From JAVBWI01 sp036677445 (GTDB lineage: Bacteria > Bacillota > Clostridia > Christensenellales > CAG-138), in the NCBI GenBank assembly GCA_036677445.1, contig JAVBWI010000006.1, positions 62,001 to 126,000 on the forward strand: a stretch of DNA of 64,000 nt, in the 5' to 3' direction. A program made the translations under genes and the position numbers. Every line of letters starts with the position of its first letter. Positions within the stretch are counted from its first letter, which is position 1. Under the pieces are notes generated by a model. That model was not told the DNA's origin. It worked only from the letters and a program-made list of their open reading frames with translations, and made no database searches. Shown here one piece after another: positions 8,390 to 17,652 of this stretch.

Positions 8390-9325
8390 ATGCGTATTAC
8401 AAATGCGATGATATCAAGTACGTACTTGAAAAATCTCAATACCAATTTAACAGCGCTGAACAAATATTCGGCTCAGCTTGCCACAGGCAAGCGTATCACC
8501 AAGCTTTCGGACGATCCTGTGGGCGTGTTGGGCAGCATGCAGGCGCGCGTAAAGTTGAGCAGGCTTGCGCAATATCAAAGCAATGTAGAGACGGCGCAGG
8601 ATTGGCTGACGGAAACGGAAACCTCTTTGACGGAGCTGAACAGCATATTGAAAACCGCATATGAGAGAACCAATGAGGCTTCAAGCGACACATTAAGCGA
8701 TTCTGACCGGCAGGCGATCGCCGAGGAAATCGGGCAGCTTCGTGATCAGGTCCTCAATTTGGCAAACAGCAAGATTTCGAACAAATATATTTTTGGCGGA
8801 TATAACACCTCAACATCGCCATTTAAAGTGGATGAAGCGACTGGAAAGCTGCTCTATAACGGTTTGGATGTGGCGCTGGAAACGCCTGCGCTGCTCGCTG
8901 AGAAGGAACAGAATATCAGCTTTGAAATCGGCTATGATATGACGATGGAGATTTCAATGAACGGTCTTGAACTGCTGGGTTCGGGCGATTCGAATATTTA
9001 CAATATTTTGAATGAGCTGTATAATGCATTGGAAAGCGGCAGCTCAGGCAAGAGTATTTCCCCCTATATAGAGCAGGTACAGAGCGCGCAGGAAGACGTG
9101 CTCTCACGCTTGGCCGAAGTCGGCGGCAAAACCAATCGGCTGGATTTGATCGAAAACCGGTATGCCGAGGACAAACTCAACTATACCGAAATAAAATCAA
9201 GAGTGGAGGATACGGATCAGGCTGAAGCGATTATGCAATATAAAATGGCGGAAGCGGTGTATCTTTTCGCGCTTCAGGTTGGTTCAAATATCATTCAGCC
9301 TACATTGGTGGATTATTTGAACTAG
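8390..9325 (+). CDS. flgL: Flagellar hook-associated protein 3 (FlgL)
   Basis: 311 residues, flagellin-like. The N-terminal coiled coil (MRITNAMISSTYLKNLNTNL ... YSAQLATGKRITKLSDDPVG) carries the GKRI-SDDP motif of FlgL/flagellin; the C-terminal helix ends MAEAVYLFALQVGSNIIQPT. It is the second junction protein joining hook and filament and a client of FlgN. It follows flgK by 41 bases with aagg upstream of the ATG. Confidence 0.94.
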   Translation: MRITNAMISSTYLKNLNTNLTALNKYSAQLATGKRITKLSDDPVGVLGSMQARVKLSRLAQYQSNVETAQDWLTETETSLTELNSILKTAYERTNEASSDTLSDSDRQAIAEEIGQLRDQVLNLANSKISNKYIFGGYNTSTSPFKVDEATGKLLYNGLDVALETPALLAEKEQNISFEIGYDMTMEISMNGLELLGSGDSNIYNILNELYNALESGSSGKSISPYIEQVQSAQEDVLSRLAEVGGKTNRLDLIENRYAEDKLNYTEIKSRVEDTDQAEAIMQYKMAEAVYLFALQVGSNIIQPTLVDYLN

Positions 9326-9344
9326 AAAGCTGAGATGTGATACT

Positions 9345-9935
9345 ATGAACTCGCTAAGCATTCATACGGAACGCGCTGTAATAGAAGTCACGACGCGTCC
9401 GGCAAAGCTCATAGTAGAAAACAGCATGCCGAGGTTCAAAATCAGGCGTGAACCTCCTGTTATGAAAATAAACAGGAAAATGCCTGAATTTGACGTGAAC
9501 TGGGACTATGTGAATGCCACATCCGGGAAAATGTCCCCTGTACAACTCGCTAAGAACATGCTGGAGAAGGGAAGGTTTAAAACGCTCGAAGCGATCGGCT
9601 CCATCGTGCAGCGCGGGGATATTCTTAAGGATTCCACGGATGAATCGGCAATTACCAAGGTCGCAGTTTCCGTTACGGTAAAAGATATGCCGGAGTTGAA
9701 TGTCGGCTTGATGCCCAAGGAAAGGGCGCGTATCGAGTGGGATCCGGGCTATTGCACCATCGAATGGACGGATCCGGTGCTGCAGATTGAATGGGACAGC
9801 GACTTCAGACCGACAATTGAATGGGAGCCTTATTCGGTAGAAGTGCGGCTTAGGAACCATCCTCTTGTACATATCAGGGTCAACATGGAAAATATACCGG
9901 AACATGTTGGCAGACGGGTCGATCGGAAAATATGA
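9345..9935 (+). CDS. DUF6470 family protein (YviE-like)
   Basis: 196 residues, beta-rich, with short repeats of the type 'xIEWxxxP' near the C-terminal half (ARIEWDPGYCTIEWTDPVLQ and IEWDSDFRPTIEWEPYSVEV) and an N-terminal IHTERAVIEVTTRPAKL. This fits B. subtilis YviE (DUF6470), encoded between flgL and fliW exactly as here. No biochemical function is known; possibly a FliW/flagellin-linked accessory protein, which is guesswork from position. The ribosome-binding site is weak. Confidence 0.8.
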   Translation: MNSLSIHTERAVIEVTTRPAKLIVENSMPRFKIRREPPVMKINRKMPEFDVNWDYVNATSGKMSPVQLAKNMLEKGRFKTLEAIGSIVQRGDILKDSTDESAITKVAVSVTVKDMPELNVGLMPKERARIEWDPGYCTIEWTDPVLQIEWDSDFRPTIEWEPYSVEVRLRNHPLVHIRVNMENIPEHVGRRVDRKI

Positions 9936-9971
9936 GTACGTATTTTCGCGTTTTTGAAGGGGAGGTAGTAC

Positions 9972-10454
9972 ATGTTTATTGAAACAGCAAGGTTCGGGAA
10001 TTTCGATTTAAAAGACAGCAAAATTATCGAATTTCCGAGCGGGCTTCCAGGGTTTGAGGAGCTGCGTGACTTCATCATTCTGGAAATAAATGAAACAAAG
10101 CCAATGTATTGGTTGCAATCAACACAGAACAAATATATTTCGCTGCCTGTAATTATTCCTTTTGAATTGCTGGATGATTATTTTATAGAGATTCGGGAGA
10201 ACGAACTCAAAGGCCTGCAGATTGAAAACAAGAACGATTTGCTTATACTCAATGTCGTTGTAGTACCGGATGACATGACCAAAATGACAGCGAATCTGGC
10301 GGCGCCCATCATCATCAATTTAAAGCTTGGAATTGGAAAGCAGTTGGTGATCGATGCAGCGGATCTTCCTATCAGGTATCCGATTTATCATATGATTATG
10401 AAGAAACTGAGAGGGGGCGATGCGGATGCTGGTTCTGTCAAGGAAAACGGGTGA
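9972..10454 (+). CDS. fliW: Flagellar assembly factor FliW
   Basis: 160 residues with the family core: FPSGLPGFEELRDFIIL (about 17-33), YWLQSTQNKYISLPVI, LLILNVVVVPDDMTKMTANL and AAPIIINLKLGIGKQLVID. FliW binds flagellin, and when free it antagonises CsrA, coupling flagellin translation to export. It starts after a good ggggaggtag and overlaps csrA by 29 bases, so the two partners are likely translationally coupled. Confidence 0.94.
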   Translation: MFIETARFGNFDLKDSKIIEFPSGLPGFEELRDFIILEINETKPMYWLQSTQNKYISLPVIIPFELLDDYFIEIRENELKGLQIENKNDLLILNVVVVPDDMTKMTANLAAPIIINLKLGIGKQLVIDAADLPIRYPIYHMIMKKLRGGDADAGSVKENG

Positions 10455-10638
10455 GGTTCTTGCGATCGGGCAGGACATTACACTTGAAGTGATATCCATC
10501 GACGGTGACAGAGTACGTTTGGGCATCCAGGCGCCCAAAGATACCCGGATATTCCGTAAGGAATTGCTTGATGAAACGGTCGATATCAATAAATCTGCAG
10601 TCAATGCACCGGTGATATCCTTTCAAAAGGAACAGTAA
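10426..10638 (+). CDS. csrA: Carbon storage / translational regulator CsrA
   Basis: 70 residues, a canonical CsrA: MLVLSRKTGEVLAIGQDITL, VRLGIQAPKDTRIFRKEL. CsrA dimers bind GGA motifs over ribosome-binding sites (hag flagellin mRNA in Bacillus) and are blocked by FliW. ATG 10426 is chosen because the family begins MLVLSRK and because gaggggg lies eight bases before it; ATG 10420 would be only two or three bases from the ribosome-binding site. This is the last gene before a strong terminator. Confidence 0.95.
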   Translation: MLVLSRKTGEVLAIGQDITLEVISIDGDRVRLGIQAPKDTRIFRKELLDETVDINKSAVNAPVISFQKEQ

Positions 10639-10722
10639 CCGATAATTTGGCCGCACAATAAGGTTCACCTTCACGCCGCAAGGTACCCACCAGCCTGAAT
10701 GATATACAACATAAATGGCAAA

Positions 10723-10754
10723 AACGGCCTGCCGCAGTCTTGCGGCAGGCCGTT
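10723..10754. terminator. Bidirectional intrinsic terminator after csrA and vanW
   Basis: A perfect 14-bp inverted repeat (aacggcctgccgca, loop gtct, tgcggcaggccgtt). It lies between the end of the rightward flagellar operon and the end of the leftward vanW gene. There are short A/T runs on both sides. Confidence 0.85.
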
Positions 10755-10771
10755 CTAAGTCCATGAAAATG

Positions 10772-12334
10772 TTATGCAATGGCGTCCACTGTCACGGCGC
10801 TTGGCCCCACAATGGTTTCTCCGGAATAAGCCTTGTATCGCGTAATATCGATGGTGACGGTTTTCACGACTTTGCCGTCTTTGAGGTAGGCAGCGTAGGA
10901 TTGCCATACCGAGCCGGATTTACGCGCCACAAATACTTCCTTGTAGCCGACAGGCTTGGTCGTATCAACGGTGTACTGCATGGGCCCGGAAGGAGAGATG
11001 CTGCCCGTGTGCTTGGAAGAGAGCCTGATCTCATCATATTCATCCGGGAAGGGCTCGCCGTATATTTCAAAATGGATGGTTTTATCCGTTTCATCCACCC
11101 AGCAAAACAAATAGACGGGAGAATTGGTATTGTTCTTCCATTTGAAATCAATGCGCCCGCTGTCGATGGTGGCGTCCAGACCGCCGTCTACATATGTAAG
11201 GCGGCCGGAATGCCCCTGCCGGTATACGACTTCAAGGTTGGACTTGAGCACACAAAGATACATGGTGGTAGAAACCTGGCATACGCCGCCGCCAGCCTGA
11301 TCTTCGGTGCGCCCCTGCACAATGGCGGGAGCGGCTTGCCACCCTCCGCTGAATGTACGGTGGCCCAGCGTGCCGTTGGTGGAGAACTCTTCACCCGGCT
11401 GCAATACGGTACCATTGATCAGCCCTACTGCCTTTTTGATATTATACACGCGGCTCTTGCGGTTGTATGGAGACTTATTGAAGGAGGTATAAGAGCTGGC
11501 GCGCAGCACCACCTTGCTTTGCACATCTTCAAGCGTTACGGCTGCCGGGGTCGTATGGAAGGGGATCTCCATATCCTGATATTCGCCGCTTTGCGCCATT
11601 GCCAACAAGGTGTCGCAGAGCGACGGCTGATCGACCTGCATGCCATCTTCATCGGGCGTGTAGGCAAAGCGCTGCTCGGGCGTAGTGGTAGCCGCTGCCT
11701 GTACATATGCGCTTTTCTTTTTTTCCTCTTCTGAGACAGATTCTTTATCGATGAGCACTGTAAATTGCGCATCAACCGGCAGCGTATCCAGTTTTTCCGC
11801 AAGGCCTGCAACATAAGCCTCTACCGCTTGCTCGCTGGGGGTGCAGGATGTATAGAATGTGCGTTTGTTGGTGCCGATATCCAGCAGCTCGTCCTGCAGT
11901 TCACCAAGCGTACCTTGGCGTCCGAGCGCCATCGCTTCCTGCAGAATGGCTTGGGTATTAAATTGCATGCCAAATATTTGCGCATCAGCGGGGTAGGCGT
12001 TGCCCTGAAAAGTCAGAGTGAACGCAATCTCATCCAGCATAGCCTGCTCTGTGGGCGCAATGGCGGCGGCCGCCTCTTCAGGCGTCATGCCGCCTATGGA
12101 TACATCGTTGACCAATATGCCTTCATGAAACACGCCTGAGCTTATGATGCTTTGGCGAAGCGCTTCATCCTGTTTGATTTTATTGGAATAAAAAATCCCG
12201 GCAGCAGCGAGCACCAAAACAATCGCGATCATTGTGATCCAGACGGCCTTTTTTTTAGAACCGGGCGCCTTTTTCGGTGACTCGATGGATACATGGTCAT
12301 TTTGGGTTAAACTGAATTCGTTCGGCGTTTCCAT
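10772..12334 (-). CDS. VanW family protein with C-terminal G5-like domain, membrane anchored
   Basis: 520 residues. One N-terminal membrane helix (about 32-52) is followed by an extracellular peptidoglycan-binding_4-like region (about 65-290), the VanW domain (about 300-430, with GEEFSTNGTLGHRTFSGGWQ, AGGGVCQVSTTMYLCVLKSN and GLDATIDSGRIDFKWKNNTN) and a C-terminal G5-like domain. Such proteins are cell-envelope factors; VanW is an accessory gene of some vancomycin clusters, but chromosomal copies are common and give no evidence of resistance. ATG at 12334 follows ggaggtt by three bases; a longer frame begins at 12433 but has no such site and would run through the promoter. Confidence 0.85.
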   Translation of the reverse strand: METPNEFSLTQNDHVSIESPKKAPGSKKKAVWITMIAIVLVLAAAGIFYSNKIKQDEALRQSIISSGVFHEGILVNDVSIGGMTPEEAAAAIAPTEQAMLDEIAFTLTFQGNAYPADAQIFGMQFNTQAILQEAMALGRQGTLGELQDELLDIGTNKRTFYTSCTPSEQAVEAYVAGLAEKLDTLPVDAQFTVLIDKESVSEEEKKKSAYVQAAATTTPEQRFAYTPDEDGMQVDQPSLCDTLLAMAQSGEYQDMEIPFHTTPAAVTLEDVQSKVVLRASSYTSFNKSPYNRKSRVYNIKKAVGLINGTVLQPGEEFSTNGTLGHRTFSGGWQAAPAIVQGRTEDQAGGGVCQVSTTMYLCVLKSNLEVVYRQGHSGRLTYVDGGLDATIDSGRIDFKWKNNTNSPVYLFCWVDETDKTIHFEIYGEPFPDEYDEIRLSSKHTGSISPSGPMQYTVDTTKPVGYKEVFVARKSGSVWQSYAAYLKDGKVVKTVTIDITRYKAYSGETIVGPSAVTVDAIA

Positions 12335-12382
12335 CCTAACCTCCATACGCATATGCAAGCTTAAAAAAAACTTTACGTACCC

Positions 12383-12411
12383 ATTATAGTAGCACAATAA
12401 ATCCGTGTAAA
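12383..12411 (-). promoter_or_regulatory. Sigma-A type promoter for the VanW gene
   Basis: On the minus strand TTTACA (12411-12406), 17-base spacer, TATAAT (12388-12383). It lies about 50 bases before the chosen VanW start and overlaps the longer reading frame, which supports the shorter protein. Confidence 0.75.
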
Positions 12412-12496
12412 GCACGCTTTTATAAAGAAGCACTTATTAAATTGACATGGCCTAAGTGCCGTCTTGTGTGCCGCTGCCGATTTCTTTCGGGCTGTG

Positions 12497-12526
12497 TTGA
12501 CTATTAAGGGCGCTCAGAAGTACAAT
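12497..12526 (+). promoter_or_regulatory. Sigma-A type promoter for nadE
   Basis: TTGACT (12497-12502), 18-base spacer, TACAAT (12521-12526), about 105 bases before the nadE start. Confidence 0.6.
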
Positions 12527-12578
12527 ACTGATAGTAAAAGCAAGTCTGGCGGGGCAATATATCAACAGCGTTACACGC

Positions 12579-12615
12579 TTAAGGTATTTAAGTAAAAATA
12601 CCTGGTACTTAAGTA
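12579..12615 (+). promoter_or_regulatory. Repeat cluster in nadE leader, possible operator
   Basis: Three TTAAG-type repeats in 37 bases (TTAAGGTA 12579, TTAAGTA 12588, TTAAGTA 12609) plus a GGTATTT/AAATACC inverted repeat (12583-12589 with 12596-12602). They lie between the promoter and the ribosome-binding site of nadE. They may bind a regulator or form a leader hairpin; no known NAD regulator site is matched with confidence. Confidence 0.35.
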
Positions 12616-12630
12616 TACATGGAGGGAATT

Positions 12631-14553
12631 ATGCGGCATGGTTTTGTGAAGGTTGCGGCGGGCACTCCGCACATTCGTGTGGGGGATTGCACATATAACG
12701 CTTCGCGTATCCATGAATTGATGGAACAGGCGGCAGAGCGGGATGTATGCGTGCTGGTTCTTCCCGAGCTCTGCATTACCGGCTATACCTGCTCGGATCT
12801 CTTCCTGCATGATGTATTGCTGGACGCTGCGGAACACGCGCTTATCCGGCTTATTGCACAAAGCAAGGGGCTGGACATGCTCGTAGCCGTGGGCGCGCCG
12901 CTTCGGCATGACGGCAAGCTGTATAACTGCGCCGCTATATTTTATGACGGCAGACTGTTAGGGGTGGTTCCCAAAACACACTTGCCAAACTATGGAGAAT
13001 TTTACGAGCTCCGCCAATTTACGCCGGCGCCGGCGGTGCAAGGCGAGATTACACTGGGCGAACAGCGTGCGGTATTCGGCACTAAGCAGTTATTTCGCTG
13101 TGAGACTATGCCGGATCTTTGCGTGGGCGTAGAGATCTGCGAGGATTTATGGGTGCCTTCGCCGCCATCCACGGCGCTTGCAAACCAAGGCGCCACGGTG
13201 ATACTCAATCTCTCCGCAAGCGATGAAACCATTGGCAAGGATGCTTACCGCCGCCTGTTGCTGCAAAGCCAAAGTTCGCGGCTGTGCTGCGCTTACCTCT
13301 ATGCGGATGCAGGGCACGGAGAATCCACTACGGATATGGTATTTGCCGGCCACAACCTCATAGCGGAAAATGGCGCGATACTTACACAAAGCGACCCCTT
13401 TGCGCCGGGCCCCGTGCTCGCTGTGGCCGAGATCGACTCTAAGCGATTGGTGCATGAGCGCCGCAAGCTGACCACGTTCAGCCTGACCAGAGACGCCAAT
13501 CAGCCCGCTTATGTTGTAAGCAAATTTCCGCTCGCCATACGGGAGACACGGCTCACCCGTGAAATATCCCCCACACCCTTTATTCCTGCCGATATCAGAG
13601 ACCGGAACGCCCGCTGCGAAGGCATATTGCGCATACAGGCGCAGGGGCTTAAAAAACGCATACAGCACACCAACTGCAAAACCGCGGTGGTGGGCGTTTC
13701 CGGCGGGCTTGATTCCACACTGGCGCTGCTTGTTGCCGCGCGGGCGATGGAGCTTGCCGGCCGTACCTCTGCGGATGTGCTGGCCGTAACCATGCCCTGC
13801 TTTGGCACGACAAAACGCACGCGCTCCAATGCCGAGCGGTTGTGTGATTGCATGGGTATCCCCTGCAGGACGGTGGACATCACCGCGGCCGTGCAGCAGC
13901 ACTTTTCCGATATCGGCCAGCCTCAGGAGCAGCTGGATACTACATTCGAAAACGGTCAGGCGCGCGAACGTACGCAGGTGCTGATGGATATCGCCAACCA
14001 AAACGGCGGCCTTGTCATCGGTACGGGCGACTTGTCGGAGCTTGCGTTGGGCTGGGCTACCTACAACGGCGATCATATGTCCATGTATGCTGTCAATGCT
14101 TCCGTACCCAAGACGCTGATCCGGCATATCGTGAAATATCTGGCGGATACCGCAAAAACGGATACGTTACGCGAGGTGTTGTTGGATATACTCAATACCC
14201 CGGTAAGCCCGGAACTGCTGCCCGCCGAAAACGGCGAGATTTCGCAGCAGACGGAAGATATTGTGGGCCCCTATGAGTTGCATGACTTCTTTCTTTATCA
14301 CATGATCCGCTGGGGTGCGGAGCCGGGAAAAATCTTGCGTATGGCTGTTTATGCTTTTGAGGGCAAGTACAGCGAGGATACTATCCGTCATTGGCTCAAG
14401 GTGTTCTGCAGCCGGTTCTTCAGCCAGCAGTTTAAGCGTTCCTGCCTGCCGGATGGCCCCAAGGTTGGTTCCGTTACGCTTTCGCCCCGTAGCGACTGGC
14501 GCATGCCCAGTGATGCCGTCAATACGGTATGGCTTAGTCAGTTAGATTGCTAG
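12631..14553 (+). CDS. nadE: Glutamine-dependent NAD+ synthetase
   Basis: 640 residues. The N-terminal nitrilase/glutaminase domain (1 to about 290) shows the Glu-Lys-Cys triad in context: LPELCITGYTCSD, VPKTHLPNYGEFYE and VGVEICEDLWVP. The C-terminal NAD synthase domain (about 310-640) has the PP-loop VVGVSGGLDSTLALL and TGDLSELALGWATYNGDHMS. It amidates nicotinic acid adenine dinucleotide using glutamine-derived ammonia and ATP. ATG 12631 follows ggaggg; ATG 12619 overlaps that site. Single gene with its own promoter and terminator. Confidence 0.95.
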   Translation: MRHGFVKVAAGTPHIRVGDCTYNASRIHELMEQAAERDVCVLVLPELCITGYTCSDLFLHDVLLDAAEHALIRLIAQSKGLDMLVAVGAPLRHDGKLYNCAAIFYDGRLLGVVPKTHLPNYGEFYELRQFTPAPAVQGEITLGEQRAVFGTKQLFRCETMPDLCVGVEICEDLWVPSPPSTALANQGATVILNLSASDETIGKDAYRRLLLQSQSSRLCCAYLYADAGHGESTTDMVFAGHNLIAENGAILTQSDPFAPGPVLAVAEIDSKRLVHERRKLTTFSLTRDANQPAYVVSKFPLAIRETRLTREISPTPFIPADIRDRNARCEGILRIQAQGLKKRIQHTNCKTAVVGVSGGLDSTLALLVAARAMELAGRTSADVLAVTMPCFGTTKRTRSNAERLCDCMGIPCRTVDITAAVQQHFSDIGQPQEQLDTTFENGQARERTQVLMDIANQNGGLVIGTGDLSELALGWATYNGDHMSMYAVNASVPKTLIRHIVKYLADTAKTDTLREVLLDILNTPVSPELLPAENGEISQQTEDIVGPYELHDFFLYHMIRWGAEPGKILRMAVYAFEGKYSEDTIRHWLKVFCSRFFSQQFKRSCLPDGPKVGSVTLSPRSDWRMPSDAVNTVWLSQLDC

Positions 14554-14583
14554 CTTGAGTAGATACATAGTAAATTTGCTGTC

Positions 14584-14609
14584 GGCCGCACTTGTGCGGC
14601 CTGTATTTT
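14584..14609 (+). terminator. Intrinsic terminator after nadE
   Basis: ggccgca (14584-14590), loop cttg, tgcggcc (14595-14601), then tgtattttt. Confidence 0.8.
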
Positions 14610-14707
14610 TCCCTAAACAAAGGATTTTTTAAATATATGGTGTATCTATAACATAGGAAAGCATACTTCTTTTTCGTGCACGTTTTTATTGGAAAGGAGA
14701 CTACAGT

Positions 14708-15721
14708 TTGGACAGTTCCTGTGGCGCAAAATACAGGCAATATACGGAAGCGTGGGAAAGGGACAGGCTCTCGCCCTATGCCGTTCGTTCCGAGGACAGC
14801 AAGGGGCGTGAGATACCGCTTGATCCATGCGATATTCGAACGGTTTTCCAAAGGGATCGCGACCGCATCATTCACTGTAAATCTTTTCGCAGACTCAAAC
14901 ATAAGACACAGGTGTTTCTTTCCCCGCAGGGGGACCATTACCGTACACGGCTTACGCATACGCTGGAGGTTTCGCAGATCGCGCGCACCATTTCGCGTGC
15001 ATTGCGGCTCAACGAGGATTTGACCGAGGCCATTGCCATGGGGCACGATCTTGGCCATACGCCCTTTGGGCATGCGGGGGAGGCGGTGCTGGATGAGCTG
15101 GTGCCGGGCGGATTCGAACATAACCGGCAGAGCCTGCGCGTGGTGGAAAAGCTGGAAAACGGTACCGGGCTTAACCTCACGTTCGAGGTGTGCGACGGCA
15201 TACTCAACCATAAAAAATCCGGTGCTCCGGCCACGCTCGAAGGCTGTGTCGTCAGCCTTTCTGACCGCATCGCCTACATCAACCACGATATTGACGACGC
15301 CGTGCGCGCACATGTCATCTCGCTTGATGAACTGCCCAAAACGTGTGTGGAAATACTTGGCTTCGGCCACGGCGAGCGCATCAATGCGATGATCATCGAC
15401 GTAGTGAATACGAGTTTCCTGCAGCCCTACGTGCGCATGACGCCCCAGGTGGATGAAGCGTTCAACATGCTCAGGGCATTTATGTTCAAGCATGTATACC
15501 TTAACACCGCTGCAAAACGCGAGGAAAACAAAGCGATGCATGTCGTCCGCACGCTATATAATTATTACTTAAATAATATCGAGTTGTTGCCGGCGGAGTT
15601 TTTAGCGAACGTGGCGGCGGACGGCAAAGAGCGCGTAGCTGCGGATTGGATTGCATGCATGACGGACCGGTACGCTGTCAACGACTACACGCGGTTGTTT
15701 GTGCCGCAGGAATGGTCCTGA
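14708..15721 (+). CDS. dgt: Deoxyguanosinetriphosphate triphosphohydrolase (dGTPase-like HD protein)
   Basis: 337 residues of the dGTPase HD family: SPYAVRSEDSKGRE leader, RDRIIHCKSFRRLKHKTQVF, then HD metal ligands in RTRLTHTLEVSQIART and AIAMGHDLGHTPFGHAGE. It hydrolyses dNTPs to nucleoside and triphosphate; substrate preference cannot be read. TTG 14708 is the start, eight bases after ggaaaggag. The dgt-dnaG-rpoD order is common in Clostridia, linking dNTP control, primase and the main sigma factor. Confidence 0.9.
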   Translation: MDSSCGAKYRQYTEAWERDRLSPYAVRSEDSKGREIPLDPCDIRTVFQRDRDRIIHCKSFRRLKHKTQVFLSPQGDHYRTRLTHTLEVSQIARTISRALRLNEDLTEAIAMGHDLGHTPFGHAGEAVLDELVPGGFEHNRQSLRVVEKLENGTGLNLTFEVCDGILNHKKSGAPATLEGCVVSLSDRIAYINHDIDDAVRAHVISLDELPKTCVEILGFGHGERINAMIIDVVNTSFLQPYVRMTPQVDEAFNMLRAFMFKHVYLNTAAKREENKAMHVVRTLYNYYLNNIELLPAEFLANVAADGKERVAADWIACMTDRYAVNDYTRLFVPQEWS

Positions 15722-15841
15722 AAGGTATGCGGATGAGCTGCACATCGGATTTTGACTAATAAGCAGGAATGTGCTCGAAAATGGCGAACATATATAGTCG
15801 TTGCCCAAAGGACGAGTATGTACGAAAAGGAAGGGGGAAGC

Positions 15842-17623
15842 ATGGCGCGGTTTAACGATGCATGGATGGAAACGCTGTTAGCTAAAAATGACATCGTTTC
15901 AGTGGTTTCCGCCTATGTGCCGCTGCGCGCCAAAGGCCGCAACCTGTGGGGCCTGTGTCCCTTCCATAACGAAAAGACGCCCTCCTTTTCCGTCTCGCCG
16001 GACAAGCAGATGTATTATTGCTTCGGGTGCGGCGCCGGAGGCGGGACCGTACAGTTCGTAATGGATATGGAACATCTTCCCTATTCGGAGGCGATCAATT
16101 TCCTGGCCCAGCGCGCGGGCATGGAACTGCCGCAGGAAATAGACGATACCGCCATGCAGCTTGAACGTGCAAAAAGGGAAAGACTATATGCGGCATGTAA
16201 AGCCGCGGCGCAGTTTTTCCACGATCAGCTTCTCAGCGAGACGGGCGCGCCGGCAAGGGCGTATCTGGCAAAACGTGGTTTGAATGCGGCTGTCGTGCAG
16301 CAATTTGGCTTGGGGTATGCGCCGAATTCATGGGATGCGCTGATGAACCATCTCAAGGCTGCCGCCTTCAGGGAAGACGAGCTTCTTGATGCCGGGCTGC
16401 TTGTAAAAAACGCCAAAACCGGGCGAGTGTATGATGCATACCGCAACAGGGTAACATTTCCCATCATAGGCGCCAATGCGCGCGTTTTGGGGTTTGGGGC
16501 GCGGGCAATGGGGGATGAGACCCCGAAATACATCAATACCGGGGACACGCTTATTTACAGCAAGCGGCGCAACCTTTATGCGCTCAACATGCTCAAAGGC
16601 GTCAAGACACCGGATATCGTGATGGTAGAAGGGTATATGGACGTGATCAGCCTCTATGCCGCGGGCGTCCATAACGCCGTCGCTTCACTCGGCACGTCGC
16701 TTACGCCCCAGCAGGCACGGCTTTTGAAGCGGTATGTGTCCACCGTCTATATCGCCTACGACGGCGACTCGGCCGGACAGAATGCAACGCTTCGTGGTTT
16801 GGACATACTATCCGTCGAAGGGCTGAGCGTGCGGGTCATCGTAATCCCCGACGGGTTGGATCCTGACGATTTCGTACGCAAGCACGGCAAGGAGGCTTTC
16901 GATACCCTGAGGGATAACGCGCTGGCGCTCAATGCCTTCAAGCTCATGCATTTGGCGGATGGACATGATCTTTCTACTGAGGATGGGCGGCAGGAGTATG
17001 CGCTGAAGGGGTGCCGCTTTATTGCAGGCCTGCAGCCGGTGGAGCAGGAACGGTATTATGCCGTGCTTTCGCGTAAAACGGGTTTTTCTGCCGAAGCATT
17101 GAAGGCGCAGGGCGCGCGCATGGATTCCGGGCCGGTCATCCAGCAGCGCAAACTACAGGCGGCCGACCGGCCGAGGCGCCGGCAGGAATCCGCGCCGAGA
17201 CAGCGTGCGGAACTGATGCTTTTGCGGGCCATGCTGCACGCGCCGGAGGCGGTACGCGTTGTGGCCGAAAGTAGCGTGGAGGAGATATTTTCCCACGAAG
17301 TATACCGGAGCTTTGCCGCTGAGCTGATGGATGCATATAAACGGCAGGCAAAGCCGGATATCGTTCTGCTTCTCAGTACGCTCTCCTCTGAGCAGGCGCA
17401 GCAGATGTCGGAGGTATTTGATACCGAGGCAACCGTGGCGGAACCGCTGAAATTTGCGCAGGATTGTCTCAGGCGCATCCGTTTGGCGGATACTGAGGAT
17501 GAAATACAAAGCCTTCGTGAACGGACGGCGGGCGAAACCGTATCGCTTGAAGAAAAGCTTGCGCTGACCAAGCGAATACAGGAACTGGATAATGTGCGCA
17601 GGCAGCTGCGCGTACAGCAATAG
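15842..17623 (+). CDS. dnaG: DNA primase DnaG
   Basis: 593 residues. Zinc ribbon at C39, H42, C60, C63; catalytic TOPRIM core (VEGYMDVISLYAAGV and IAYDGDSAGQNA, about 255-310); C-terminal DnaB-interacting helical domain (about 450-593). It makes RNA primers at the replication fork. ATG 15842 follows aagggggaag; in-frame ATGs at 15752 and 15818 lie upstream but lack as good a site and would add residues not seen in the family. Confidence 0.95.
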   Translation: MARFNDAWMETLLAKNDIVSVVSAYVPLRAKGRNLWGLCPFHNEKTPSFSVSPDKQMYYCFGCGAGGGTVQFVMDMEHLPYSEAINFLAQRAGMELPQEIDDTAMQLERAKRERLYAACKAAAQFFHDQLLSETGAPARAYLAKRGLNAAVVQQFGLGYAPNSWDALMNHLKAAAFREDELLDAGLLVKNAKTGRVYDAYRNRVTFPIIGANARVLGFGARAMGDETPKYINTGDTLIYSKRRNLYALNMLKGVKTPDIVMVEGYMDVISLYAAGVHNAVASLGTSLTPQQARLLKRYVSTVYIAYDGDSAGQNATLRGLDILSVEGLSVRVIVIPDGLDPDDFVRKHGKEAFDTLRDNALALNAFKLMHLADGHDLSTEDGRQEYALKGCRFIAGLQPVEQERYYAVLSRKTGFSAEALKAQGARMDSGPVIQQRKLQAADRPRRRQESAPRQRAELMLLRAMLHAPEAVRVVAESSVEEIFSHEVYRSFAAELMDAYKRQAKPDIVLLLSTLSSEQAQQMSEVFDTEATVAEPLKFAQDCLRRIRLADTEDEIQSLRERTAGETVSLEEKLALTKRIQELDNVRRQLRVQQ

Positions 17624-17652
17624 ACAATCAGGAAAAAAGGAGGGGATACTCT

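Noticed and set aside
10715..11734. 339-codon rightward open frame
   Set aside because: Runs antisense to the VanW/G5 gene, whose protein has clear family motifs; no ribosome-binding site and no recognisable protein.
10772..12334. Vancomycin resistance locus (VanW here and VanZ-like at 41807)
   Set aside because: The two genes are far apart and no vanHAX or vanRS is present; both families occur widely as housekeeping genes.
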